This document shows, piece by piece, positions 8,909-18,567 of a stretch of 47,869 bases of DNA. Both the position numbers and the translations under genes were made by a program. Each line of letters starts with the position of its first letter. The stretch's first letter is position 1. The notes under the pieces are model-generated. The model did no database searches. It was given only the letters and a program-made list of their open reading frames with translations, and had not been told where the DNA came from. This DNA comes from Deltaproteobacteria bacterium (GTDB taxonomy: Bacteria; Myxococcota_A; Polyangia; DRWM01; JAAZOP01): positions 1 to 47,869 of the forward strand of contig JACRCZ010000080.1 in NCBI GenBank assembly GCA_016218765.1. The letters are read 5' to 3'.

Positions 8909-11098
8909 TCACGGCCACGCCTTCAGCACGGCGCGGAGGACGCGGACGGCGAAGGCGGGGTTGTGGGCGCCCTTGCTGCCGTCGCGTTCGATGAGCAGGA
9001 GGTCGTGGGCGGCGCGGTAGAGCGCGTCGTGTTCGGGTTTGCGCCATTCCGTCTCGCAATCCGGGAGGGTGCGTCCCGCGGGGTCGCGCGGGGCGAGGCT
9101 CTGGCCGGCGCGGGCGAGGACGGCGCCGGTGCAGCCGGGGAGCGACGACAACGCACTCTCCACCCGCGCACGCGCGAGCGCCAGGCACGCCTCCACCTCG
9201 ACGGGAATTGCCGCCGTTCGTCCGTCGCCGTCGCAGTCCTCGGGTGCGGCGTCGGCGGGCGGCATGGCGCGGAAGGTGTGGCCGCCGCGGTGTCGTTCGG
9301 CGTCGGTGTGGCAGTCGGCGCAGCGCGCCATGTGGCAGTCGACGCACAGATCGGGGGAGAGGTGGTGGGGTCTTCCGGCGGCGCCGTAGGCGCCCGTGCC
9401 GAAGAGGACCTCGGTCTGGGGCGCTTCGGGCAGCCGTCGGGCGCGCGAGGCCTCGTCGCCGGTGCGTTCGCCGGCCTGGTGGCAGCCGAGGCAGACGGCG
9501 GCCCTGCCCGCTTCGAACAGGACGCCCGAGGTGGCGGCCGCGGTGCCGCGTTGGCGGAGCAGCTCCTGGTCCTCGGTGTGCGCGACGTGGCAGACGGCGC
9601 AGGTCACGGGTTCGGCCAGGGCGGCGTCCACGGGCCGGGCGAGCCGGCCGCGCATGCGGCTGACGGCGCCCTGGGCGGTATGGCATCCCGCGCACGGCTC
9701 GGCGAGGAGCGCGGGGTCGGCGACCGGGTGGGACATCCGGGAGAGGCGCCATTCGGCGACGCGCGTGTAGCGTGGGGGTGCGTCGTGGCACTGGGCGCAG
9801 ACGCCTGCGCGCACGACCATGGGTCTTTTGCCGTGTTCGGGGAGGCGGCCCGAGCCGTGGCAGGCGATGCACCACACGTTGGCGAGGCGGCGGAGGTCGC
9901 GCGGGAGCGTCGCGGCGCCGCCGGGCCAGTCGTCGCCGACGAAGGTGTCCGTTTCGGTCGCGACGTCGTCGAAGCCGGCGGCGGCGGCGCCGGGGTCCCA
10001 TCCGACGACGTGGCACGGCAGGCACCGCGGGCCGAACGGCTCGGGAGTCGGCCCGTCGAGCCGGTCGTCGAGCGCGCGGGCGTGGGGCGTCGTCTGCCAC
10101 AGCAGCTCTTCGCGCGGATGGCACTCGGGCCGATCGCAGTCCTGCGGCACGGTGTCCCACGGGCCGGCCTCGAAGAGGAGTCGCGTGCCGCCGCGGTCAT
10201 CGACCAGCTCGTACAGGCCGACCCGATCGAAACGGGCGCGTGCGACGCCGGCGCCTCCGTCGGCGGTGGGCACTGCTTCGGCATGGGCGTTCGAGCCTTC
10301 CGGTCGTTTCGCGACGCGCCAGGAGCCGGGTGGTCGTCCGGCGCCGGAGTCGACGTAGGCGTAGGTGTCGACGGGGACGCTGAGCAGGCCGGACGCGAGG
10401 CTCGCCGCGGTGACCTCGGCTTCCGCCCGCAGCACGCGGTCGCCGCCGAGGGCGGTGACGCGGAAGAGGTAGCGGCCGGCCTGGGGCGGGGCGAGGGCGA
10501 GGACGTCGGGGCGCGAGGTGCGCGCGGCGAGGCGAGCGGTGCGGAAGCGGAAGGCGGGACCGGCGGGGGCGGGTCCCGCGGCGGGCGTGGCGGCGGCGCC
10601 CGGCGGCTCGGCGGGCGGGCCTTCGAGCTGCTCCCAGCGCCAGGAGACGGGGCCGGGGGGTGGGCAGCGCAGCGAGGCACGCAGCTCGACATCCGTTCCG
10701 AAGCCGACCTGGTGGAGGGAGTCCACGACGAGGCTCTTGGATACGACGATGCGGAGCCATTGGCCTGGCTCCGCGCGGGCGGAGCCGCCGCAGGTGTCGT
10801 CGGCCTCGGCGCGGACGTCCGCGCCTGCGGGCACGTCGTCGAGGCAGAAGCGGCCGAAGCGATCGCTGGTCGTGCGCGCGCCGTGGGCGGTGAGGCGTGC
10901 GCCTTGGACGGGCCGTCCGTCGTCGGAGCGCACGTCGCCGCAGAAGCGGCCGCCGGTGGGGCGGGAGCAGGCGGCGGCGGGGAGGAGGGTGAACAGGCAA
11001 CAGGCAACCGGCAACCGGCAACCGGCGATGATCAGTGCCGGCGTCCTGTTGTGGCCGTACGGGCGAGGCCGTGCAGCGGGCGGAGCGATGAACGGCAT
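8909..11098 (-). CDS. Octahaem c-type cytochrome with N-terminal beta-sandwich domains
   Basis: The 729-aa protein has eight CxxCH haem-binding motifs in its second half (CLPCH, CIACH, CAQCH, CAGCH, CAVCH, CLGCH, CVDCH, CADCH) and an additional CX4CH (CDRPECH) before them that could be a ninth, atypical site. Before the haem region are a carboxypeptidase-regulatory-like sandwich (FCGDVRSDDGRPVQGARL) and probably an Ig-like domain. The start is the ATG two bases after the stop of the upstream lipoprotein gene. The signal peptide ends AAACS, so a lipid anchor is possible. Its hydrophobic core (IIAGCRLPVACCLF) is encoded by a GCAAC-type repeat. Likely role: extracytoplasmic electron transfer; substrate unknown. 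Confidence 0.85.
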   Translation of the reverse strand: MPFIAPPAARPRPYGHNRTPALIIAGCRLPVACCLFTLLPAAACSRPTGGRFCGDVRSDDGRPVQGARLTAHGARTTSDRFGRFCLDDVPAGADVRAEADDTCGGSARAEPGQWLRIVVSKSLVVDSLHQVGFGTDVELRASLRCPPPGPVSWRWEQLEGPPAEPPGAAATPAAGPAPAGPAFRFRTARLAARTSRPDVLALAPPQAGRYLFRVTALGGDRVLRAEAEVTAASLASGLLSVPVDTYAYVDSGAGRPPGSWRVAKRPEGSNAHAEAVPTADGGAGVARARFDRVGLYELVDDRGGTRLLFEAGPWDTVPQDCDRPECHPREELLWQTTPHARALDDRLDGPTPEPFGPRCLPCHVVGWDPGAAAAGFDDVATETDTFVGDDWPGGAATLPRDLRRLANVWCIACHGSGRLPEHGKRPMVVRAGVCAQCHDAPPRYTRVAEWRLSRMSHPVADPALLAEPCAGCHTAQGAVSRMRGRLARPVDAALAEPVTCAVCHVAHTEDQELLRQRGTAAATSGVLFEAGRAAVCLGCHQAGERTGDEASRARRLPEAPQTEVLFGTGAYGAAGRPHHLSPDLCVDCHMARCADCHTDAERHRGGHTFRAMPPADAAPEDCDGDGRTAAIPVEVEACLALARARVESALSSLPGCTGAVLARAGQSLAPRDPAGRTLPDCETEWRKPEHDALYRAAHDLLLIERDGSKGAHNPAFAVRVLRAVLKAWP
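10991..11036. repeat. GCAAC-type word repeat inside the cytochrome signal-peptide coding region
   Basis: Tandem copies of GGCAACAG/GGCAACCG ending GGCGATGATCA. Related sequences lie at 31184-31252 and 44411-44462, where no gene covers them. Here the repeat is read on the minus strand as signal-peptide codons. Confidence 0.85.
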
Positions 11099-11100
11099 GT

Positions 11101-11883
11101 TCAGGGCCTCCGTCCGGCGGCGGCGGGTGCGACGCAGAAGCCGATGCGGCAGGTGCGGTTGCCGGTGCAGTCGCGATCGAGCCAGCATTCGGGTCTGGTC
11201 CTGGCGAGGAGGCATCGTCCGTCGTGCCAGACGCCCGGGCAGGGGGGTGGTGGGGCCGTGGGGGTTTGGGGGTTGCAGTCCCTGCCGGTGCGGAGCGAGT
11301 CGTCGTAGAAGCAGCGCCAGGCTGTGGGGTCGTTCGGGTCCGGGTAGTCGGGGTCGGGATCGACGCAGAGGAAGCGTTCGCCCAGGGGGGCGCAGGACCA
11401 GCGCGGGTCCAGGTCCTCGAGGAAGCGGCCGCGGCAGAGGACGCGGCCGTCGCCGTCGACGCATTCCCATTCGTCGGGGCTGGGTCTGTCCGGCCGTCGT
11501 TCGGTGCAGCGTGGTCCGTCGCAGCGCCAGGGGGCGTTTCCGGCGCGGCGCCAGGCGGCGAGGATCGTGCGGCCCGTGACGCGGGCTTGCCAGCCGTCCG
11601 GGGACGGTTCGGCGGGGGTGGCGGCGGCGGGGGCGCGGCACACGGTGGCGGCGCCGGCGGAGGCGCAGGACCAGCCGGGCCAGTCGGGGGCGCGGGCGGG
11701 CCGGGAGCAGACGAGGTCGCCGCCGGCGGCGTAGCAGGTCCAGTCGTCGCCCGGGGGTGTGGAGAGCGGGGCGGAGCACTCGCGAGTGGCGCCGAGGTCG
11801 CGGCAGGTCCAGCGCGGATCGGTGCTGCAGGCGGCGAGGGGGAGCGCGAGGGCGAGCGCGAGCCATGCGGAGGAGTTGCCCAT
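11101..11883 (-). CDS. Cys-rich lipoprotein with WxC repeats
   Basis: A 260-aa lipoprotein (signal peptide LALALALPLAACS). The mature protein contains at least five copies of a short module of the form W-x-C-x(5-7)-C: PRWTCRDLGATREC, DDWTCYAAGGDLVC, PGWSCASAGAATVC, DEWECVDGDGRVLC, PRWSCAPLGERFLC. I recognise no named family for this module. The C-terminal part has further Cys pairs (CWLDRDC, CRIGFC). It is followed after two bases by the octahaem cytochrome gene, so the two are probably co-transcribed and the lipoprotein may be part of the same extracytoplasmic electron-transfer assembly, which is inference. Confidence 0.8.
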   Translation of the reverse strand: MGNSSAWLALALALPLAACSTDPRWTCRDLGATRECSAPLSTPPGDDWTCYAAGGDLVCSRPARAPDWPGWSCASAGAATVCRAPAAATPAEPSPDGWQARVTGRTILAAWRRAGNAPWRCDGPRCTERRPDRPSPDEWECVDGDGRVLCRGRFLEDLDPRWSCAPLGERFLCVDPDPDYPDPNDPTAWRCFYDDSLRTGRDCNPQTPTAPPPPCPGVWHDGRCLLARTRPECWLDRDCTGNRTCRIGFCVAPAAAGRRP

Positions 11884-11914
11884 GGCACCCCGGGTTTGGA
11901 ATTCGGGCGTGGCG

Positions 11915-12451
11915 CTAGCGGCGCATGACGGGCGAGGCGGTGGTGTCGACGTATTGGCCGCGGGGCCAGTGGCGATAGTAGTCGACGTCGAGGAGGGGGC
12001 CGCCGGTGGAGTCGTAGTCGCCGCCGGGGCGGCCGTAGATCTTGAGCAGGGATTCCCACTGCACGCGGTTCTCGCCTTCGGAGTCCGGTCCGGGGCGGAG
12101 GCGGAGGCGGACGGAGAACGGCCCGGCGTCGCGTTCGGAGACGGTGACGCGGCACGAGTCCTCGGAGCGTGCGGAGCAGAGGTGTCGTTCGACGTGGGGT
12201 CGTTGGCTCATGCGAACGAGGACGGAGCCGTCGTCCTGCGGGAGGACTTCTCGCACGACGCCGAACCAGCCGAGGGTTTCATCGGCGAAGGCGCCCGGGT
12301 CGCGCACGACGTCGGTGTACGGCGGCTCGATGGCGGCGGCCGCGTAGGTGTCTTCCTCGCCGAAGGGGATGTAGTAGCGGGCGTAGCCGTAGGGGTTGCC
12401 GCCGCAGCCGAGCGCGGCCAGGAGCAGGATTGCCGGTGTGGTCCTACGCAT
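11915..12451 (-). CDS. Hypothetical lipoprotein
   Basis: A 178-aa protein with a lipoprotein signal (AILLLAALGCGG). The mature part is soluble, with a section FGVVREVLPQDDGSVLVRMSQ that reads like a small beta-barrel, and two Cys (LCSARSEDSC). No family is recognised. It lies 31 bases upstream of the Cys-rich lipoprotein gene in the same direction, and 30 bases downstream of the OmpA-like gene, so it could belong to an envelope operon ending with the cytochrome. Confidence 0.75.
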   Translation of the reverse strand: MRRTTPAILLLAALGCGGNPYGYARYYIPFGEEDTYAAAAIEPPYTDVVRDPGAFADETLGWFGVVREVLPQDDGSVLVRMSQRPHVERHLCSARSEDSCRVTVSERDAGPFSVRLRLRPGPDSEGENRVQWESLLKIYGRPGGDYDSTGGPLLDVDYYRHWPRGQYVDTTASPVMRR

Positions 12452-12481
12452 TGCCCGAACCTCCCCCCCCGTCTTCGGAGA

Positions 12482-14497
<2,016 letters not shown>

Positions 14498-14650
14498 TTT
14501 CCCCTCCGACCCGTCGTCAGAGCCCATCCTCGGGGCCGTCCTGGATCGGACCGCGCCGCCGAGGGAAGATCGGACCCGCATTCTTGCTCGAATGCCCGTC
14601 GGGGTTCAAGAGGTTTCACGCGGATGGATGGCTTGGAGGAATCCGGGTCC

Positions 14651-14845
14651 GGACAGGAGAAGGGGAAACCACAGATGGACACAGATGAACACAGATACCG
14701 GACAGGGGGACGAGACGGACAGGAGAAGGGGAAACCACAGATGGACACAGATGAACACAGATACCGGACAGGGGGACGAGACGGACAGGGCAGGGAACCA
14801 CCGATGAACACCGATGGACACCGATCTCGGGCAGGGGGGCGAGGA
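14651..14845. repeat. Tandem array of 66-bp ACAGATGAACAC-type repeats
   Basis: Two perfect 66-bp units (14651-14716 and 14717-14782) are followed by a third, diverged unit (from 14783) in which ACAGATGGACACAGATGAAC is replaced by CCGATGAACACCGATGGAC. Each unit has a GGACAGG..GGGG part and an ACAGATG..ACACAG part. No gene covers this 365-base gap between the OmpA-like gene and carD. The same words occur at the starts of cdsA and tonB. Confidence 0.95.
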
Positions 14846-14862
14846 TGGAGCGCCGCGGCGTG

Positions 14863-15405
14863 CTAGTTCGTGAGGCCGATGGCGCGTTCGAAACGGCGTT
14901 CGACCTTCGCCTCGGTGTCGCCGCAGGCCAGGGCGACTTCCTTGACGAGCATGCGGCGTGCGGCGTCGAGGAGCTTGCGTTCGCCGAACGAGAGCTCCTT
15001 GCGGGAGCGCAGGCGCAGGAGATCGCGGAAGACCTTGGCGACCTCGGGTGCGGACCCGGAGTGGAGGAGCTGCTGGTAGTGGCGGTGGCGGCGGCTCCAC
15101 GGGATGCCCGTCACGGCGGGTCGTCGTTCCTTGAAGACGTCCATGAGTGCGGTGGCCGCCTTGCGGTCGATCGGCCGGCGCAGGCCGGCGGTGGCGGCGG
15201 CTTCGATGGGCACCACCATCCGGATTCCGGTGTCCCGGACGACGATCACGTAGAACGAACGTTTCTGTCCGCCCGATTCGCGTTCCTCGATGGCCACCAC
15301 CTCGCCCAGCCCGTGTGCCGGGGAAACGATCGGATCTCCGATTCCGAACGCCGCGCGCTCGGCCACGACCTTCCCAGCGACAACCGCCCCCGCAGCTAGC
15401 GTCAT
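14863..15405 (-). CDS. CarD/CdnL-family transcriptional regulator
   Basis: A 181-aa protein whose N-terminal half is the RNA-polymerase-interacting Tudor-like module shared by CarD and TRCF (FGIGDPIVSPAHGLGEVVAIEER, then FYVIVV and MVVPIEAA). The C-terminal half is the helical CarD domain (RPAVTGIPWSRRHRHYQQLL, LSFGERKLLDAARRML). Such proteins bind the RNA polymerase beta subunit and stabilise open complexes, especially at rRNA promoters. I chose the ATG at 15405, which has GGAGG ten bases upstream; a longer reading to 15471 has no support. It is transcribed divergently from the L,D-transpeptidase gene. Confidence 0.85.
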   Translation of the reverse strand: MTLAAGAVVAGKVVAERAAFGIGDPIVSPAHGLGEVVAIEERESGGQKRSFYVIVVRDTGIRMVVPIEAAATAGLRRPIDRKAATALMDVFKERRPAVTGIPWSRRHRHYQQLLHSGSAPEVAKVFRDLLRLRSRKELSFGERKLLDAARRMLVKEVALACGDTEAKVERRFERAIGLTN

Positions 15406-15661
15406 CCTCCCATTTCCTCCTTCGATCTCCGGTCCCCCCGCGGGTCCCGGCCCCATCCCCGTTGGTTCCACAACCCCGGGACTCCAGGAGTATTCCCCAT
15501 GTGCGAGCCGTCGTCAAGGCCCATCTTCCGTTCGCGGGAAGAGCTTCGATTCCAACTGGTTGCACAATATCGTCCGTGGTCGTGACAACCGGTTGGCATC
15601 CATGGTCACGGGTTGTCCCACACGTCTGTTCAGCGCTTCCGGATGACGTCTGGGATTGTGG

Positions 15662-15681
15662 CGCAACAACGGCTTGTTGCG
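15662..15681 (+). promoter_or_regulatory. Perfect 8-bp hairpin just upstream of the L,D-transpeptidase start
   Basis: CGCAACAA (15662-15669) and TTGTTGCG (15674-15681) pair perfectly around a four-base loop, 14 bases before the ATG at 15696. It may be an operator or an mRNA structure affecting translation. The rest of the 290-base gap shared with carD shows a GACAACC/GGTTGTC inverted pair (15584-15590, 15611-15617) and no clear sigma-70 promoter. Confidence 0.45.
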
Positions 15682-15695
15682 GTACCATCCTTGGG

Positions 15696-16937
15696 ATGAC
15701 GCGGAGTGCGATCCGCCGGGTGTGTTGTGTCTTGTGGGCGGTTCTCGTCGCCCTGCCGGGGGCGGGGGGTGCTCAGCGCATCGGCGAGTCGCCCTACTTG
15801 CCGGCGTCGGTGGCGGTGCACTCGGAGCGGGTCGCGGTGTACCGCGAGCCGGACAGTCGGTCGTCGCGGCGGGGCACGGCGGCGGAGGGCAACCGGCTGC
15901 CGGCCTATCGGTTCGCGGAGGGGCGCGGATGTAGTTCCTGGTGGGTGGAGGTCTACGCGGAGGGGTGGATCTGCGGCGACTACCTGGTGCCGAGTGCGGT
16001 GGCGCCGGATGCGGCGGCGTTGCCGGTCCTGCCCGAGGGTCAGCTCACGCCGTATCCCTGCGCGTTCGCGCACGACGGGGGTGCGGCGGTGTTCGATCGT
16101 CTTTCCGACGCGGCGTTGAACTGGTCGTCCCGTTGGCTGGAGGAGGGCTGGGCGATCGCGGTGCGGCGGCGAACGACGTACGAGGGGGAGCGTTACTACG
16201 GCACGGCCGGCGGGGACTATGTCCGTGCGTCGGAGGTGTTCGTGGCGCGGCCGTCGACGTTCCGGGGCGAGGAGCTGTCGGGTGCGGAGGATCTGGGGTG
16301 GACGTTCCGATCCTCGACGCGCATCCACGATCATCTTCCGGGGGAGGGTTCGGCGAGCACCCGGTCGCTGGGACCGCAGCTCGCGTTGCGGTTCGCGGCG
16401 GAGCACGAGGTCGGGAGGACGTTGTGGCTCGAGCTGGTCGACGGCGGGGGTTTCGTCCGTGCTTCGGACGTGCGGCGTCCCGACTACCTGGCGCCGCCGG
16501 AGGAGGTGGGTCCGTACGACGTATGGTTCGACGTGGACCGTTCGAGCCAGACGCTGGTGGCGTACCGTGGTGATCGGCCGATCTACGCGACGCTGGTGTC
16601 GTCCGGTCGTGCGGGTCATTCGACGCCTCCGGGGATCTTCCGGATCTGGGTGAAGTTGATCACGGATCGGATGGCGAACGAGGAGCCGAGCAATCCCGAG
16701 GAGAAGCCGTACTACCTCGAGGACGTGCCGTGGGTGATGTACTTCGACGACGATATCGCGTTGCACGGGGCGTACTGGCACAAGGCGTTCGGGCACGTGC
16801 GCAGCCATGGTTGCGTGAATCTGGCGCCGATCGACGCGCGTTGGGTGTTCGACCATGCGCAGCCGGCGTTGCCGCGGGGCTGGTGGTCGGTGTTGCCGAC
16901 GGCGGACGAGCCGGGGTCTGTGGTACACGTGAGGTAG
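15696..16937 (+). CDS. L,D-transpeptidase (YkuD domain) with N-terminal SH3-like region
   Basis: A 413-aa exported protein: signal peptide at ~9-26 (VCCVLWAVLVALPGAGGA), then an SH3-like segment (VAVYREPDSRSS through WVEVYAEGWICGDYLVPS), a middle region, and a C-terminal YkuD catalytic domain. The domain shows the strand FDVDRSSQTLVAYRGD, the His of DIALHGAYWH, and the catalytic motif SHGCVNL with Cys373. Such enzymes make 3-3 cross-links in peptidoglycan or attach lipoproteins to it, which fits the many OmpA-like and lipoprotein genes here. The start is the first ATG giving a signal peptide; its ribosome site is weak. Confidence 0.88.
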   Translation: MTRSAIRRVCCVLWAVLVALPGAGGAQRIGESPYLPASVAVHSERVAVYREPDSRSSRRGTAAEGNRLPAYRFAEGRGCSSWWVEVYAEGWICGDYLVPSAVAPDAAALPVLPEGQLTPYPCAFAHDGGAAVFDRLSDAALNWSSRWLEEGWAIAVRRRTTYEGERYYGTAGGDYVRASEVFVARPSTFRGEELSGAEDLGWTFRSSTRIHDHLPGEGSASTRSLGPQLALRFAAEHEVGRTLWLELVDGGGFVRASDVRRPDYLAPPEEVGPYDVWFDVDRSSQTLVAYRGDRPIYATLVSSGRAGHSTPPGIFRIWVKLITDRMANEEPSNPEEKPYYLEDVPWVMYFDDDIALHGAYWHKAFGHVRSHGCVNLAPIDARWVFDHAQPALPRGWWSVLPTADEPGSVVHVR

Positions 16938-16959
16938 GGGGTTGATCGTCTGGGGTGAG

Positions 16960-18456
16960 TTATTGGTTGGACGAGTCGGGGGGTTGGGGGGTGGTGCGGT
17001 CGGCTTGGACGGCGGCGGCGAGATCGTCGAGGAGGGGGGTGGCGTCGGGGGCGCGGCCTGGGGGACCGATGACGATGTGGACGGCGAGGCCATCGATGCG
17101 GGCGGCGGCGACGGCGAGCTCGCCGTCCGCGAGCCAGGTCTTGCGTCCGGCTTCATCCACCTGTTCGGTCTGGGGGGCGGCCGCGGTGGGTCCGGTGATT
17201 TCGGCGAGGGCGGCGACGCTTGCGTCCCAGAACTCGGCGGCTTCGCCGGTGGCGCCGAGGGGGTGATCTTCGCCTGCGGGGTCCCAGGTGGTGGTCCAGA
17301 CGGCCCAGCCTTCGGCTTCGCCGAGGCGCACGTCGGCGTCGGCGCCGCAGGTGGGTGAGGCGCCGCAGGCCCAGAGTCTATCGTCCAGGGGCACGGCGCC
17401 GGAGGCGCAGCCCGCGCCGTTTGCGACCGCCGGTACGACCAGGGCGATGCGGTCGCCGCCCCACCCTGCTGCGGCTTTCGCGGCGGACTCGCGGGAGAGG
17501 GCCATGCCGAGCCAGACGCGGATCACGAATTCGCCCATGGTGTCTTCGTAGCGGACGGAGCGGCCGGGGAAGGCGGATTCCGGCTCGCCGAAGCGCAGGC
17601 GCACGGGGCTGTCGGCGCCGCCGTATTTCTCGGTATGGATGACCTGTTCGGTGCTTTCGGGGGGTTTTCGGAACAGGTCATCGATGGCGGGGATGCCGCC
17701 TTGTTCCCACTGTTGACGTACGAAGACGACGCCTTCGACGTAGGGGAACGAGAGCACTTCGAGCAGCTCGGTGGGGACGCCTGTGCCGTCGGGGTCGGTG
17801 GGGACGAACATGGAGCGGAGGGATTCCACGTCGTCGGGGAAGAGCCAGGCGAGGGCGTCCCAGCGGATGCCCATTTGGAGGACGGAGCTGGTGAGGGTGG
17901 CGTCGCCTTCGCAGACGGCGGCGTAGGCGAGCGAGCGATCGCCGTCGTCTTCGAGGGTGTCCTGGCGTTCGCCGACGTGGAAGTTCTGGTCCTGGAGGGT
18001 GTGGACGATTTCGTGCCACAGGGTGAGGTCGGCTTCGTCCGGGGAGAGGTCGGTGAGGACGTACAGGGTCCGGTCGTCCGGATCGTAGAGTCCTGCGATC
18101 TGCTGTTCGAACATGTCGTAGATCTGCTGTTCGTAGTCGGCGGCGGAATCGATGACGCCGAGGCGTTCCAGGAGCACGCCTTCGGCGCGGATTTCCTCGG
18201 GCGGGGGTTCCTCGTTGGTGCGGCGGCGGACGAGGTCGACGAGCTCGGAGCGTGTGAGGAGGTCGGCGCGGACGGGGGCCAGGAGGGGGAGGCCGCGTGC
18301 GGTGGAGATGGCCTTGGCGACTTCCTGGGCGCGGCGGACGAGGTATTCGCGGGTGAGGCGTCGTTCGGCGCCCAGGGACGGGGCGGCGACGTGGGCGGCG
18401 AGCAGGGCGAGGAGCGCGGCGAGCAGCAGGTGGCGGCGGGGCGGCGGCGGTTTCAC
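16960..18456 (-). CDS. Secreted HExxH putative metalloprotease
   Basis: A 498-aa protein with signal peptide (LLLAALLALLAAHVAAPSLGA). Residues 148-152 are HEIVH within LTLWHEIVHTLQDQNF, and EGDAT follows at ~183, giving the HExxH...E layout of a zinc metallopeptidase. The region YDPDDRTLYVL before it is a typical preceding strand. It resembles uncharacterised predicted metallopeptidases of Actinobacteria and Chloroflexi (recalled similarity). It lies 111 bases downstream of the lamin-tail lipoprotein gene in the same direction and could be its operon partner; it converges with the L,D-transpeptidase gene, 22 bases apart. Substrate unknown. Confidence 0.75.
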   Translation of the reverse strand: MKPPPPRRHLLLAALLALLAAHVAAPSLGAERRLTREYLVRRAQEVAKAISTARGLPLLAPVRADLLTRSELVDLVRRRTNEEPPPEEIRAEGVLLERLGVIDSAADYEQQIYDMFEQQIAGLYDPDDRTLYVLTDLSPDEADLTLWHEIVHTLQDQNFHVGERQDTLEDDGDRSLAYAAVCEGDATLTSSVLQMGIRWDALAWLFPDDVESLRSMFVPTDPDGTGVPTELLEVLSFPYVEGVVFVRQQWEQGGIPAIDDLFRKPPESTEQVIHTEKYGGADSPVRLRFGEPESAFPGRSVRYEDTMGEFVIRVWLGMALSRESAAKAAAGWGGDRIALVVPAVANGAGCASGAVPLDDRLWACGASPTCGADADVRLGEAEGWAVWTTTWDPAGEDHPLGATGEAAEFWDASVAALAEITGPTAAAPQTEQVDEAGRKTWLADGELAVAAARIDGLAVHIVIGPPGRAPDATPLLDDLAAAVQADRTTPQPPDSSNQ

Positions 18457-18567
18457 CGCCCTGCCCTTTCGGTCCGGAGTGTCCGGTGTCGTGCGAATGG
18501 GTCGGCCTTTCGAGCCGCGCGCGCGGTCGCGCGGGCGGGGTGCCGCCGGCGGCGGGGCGGCGTGGGG

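Noticed and set aside
14651..14845. Possible CRISPR array
   Set aside because: Units are contiguous 66-bp tandem copies without variable spacers, and no cas genes are near.
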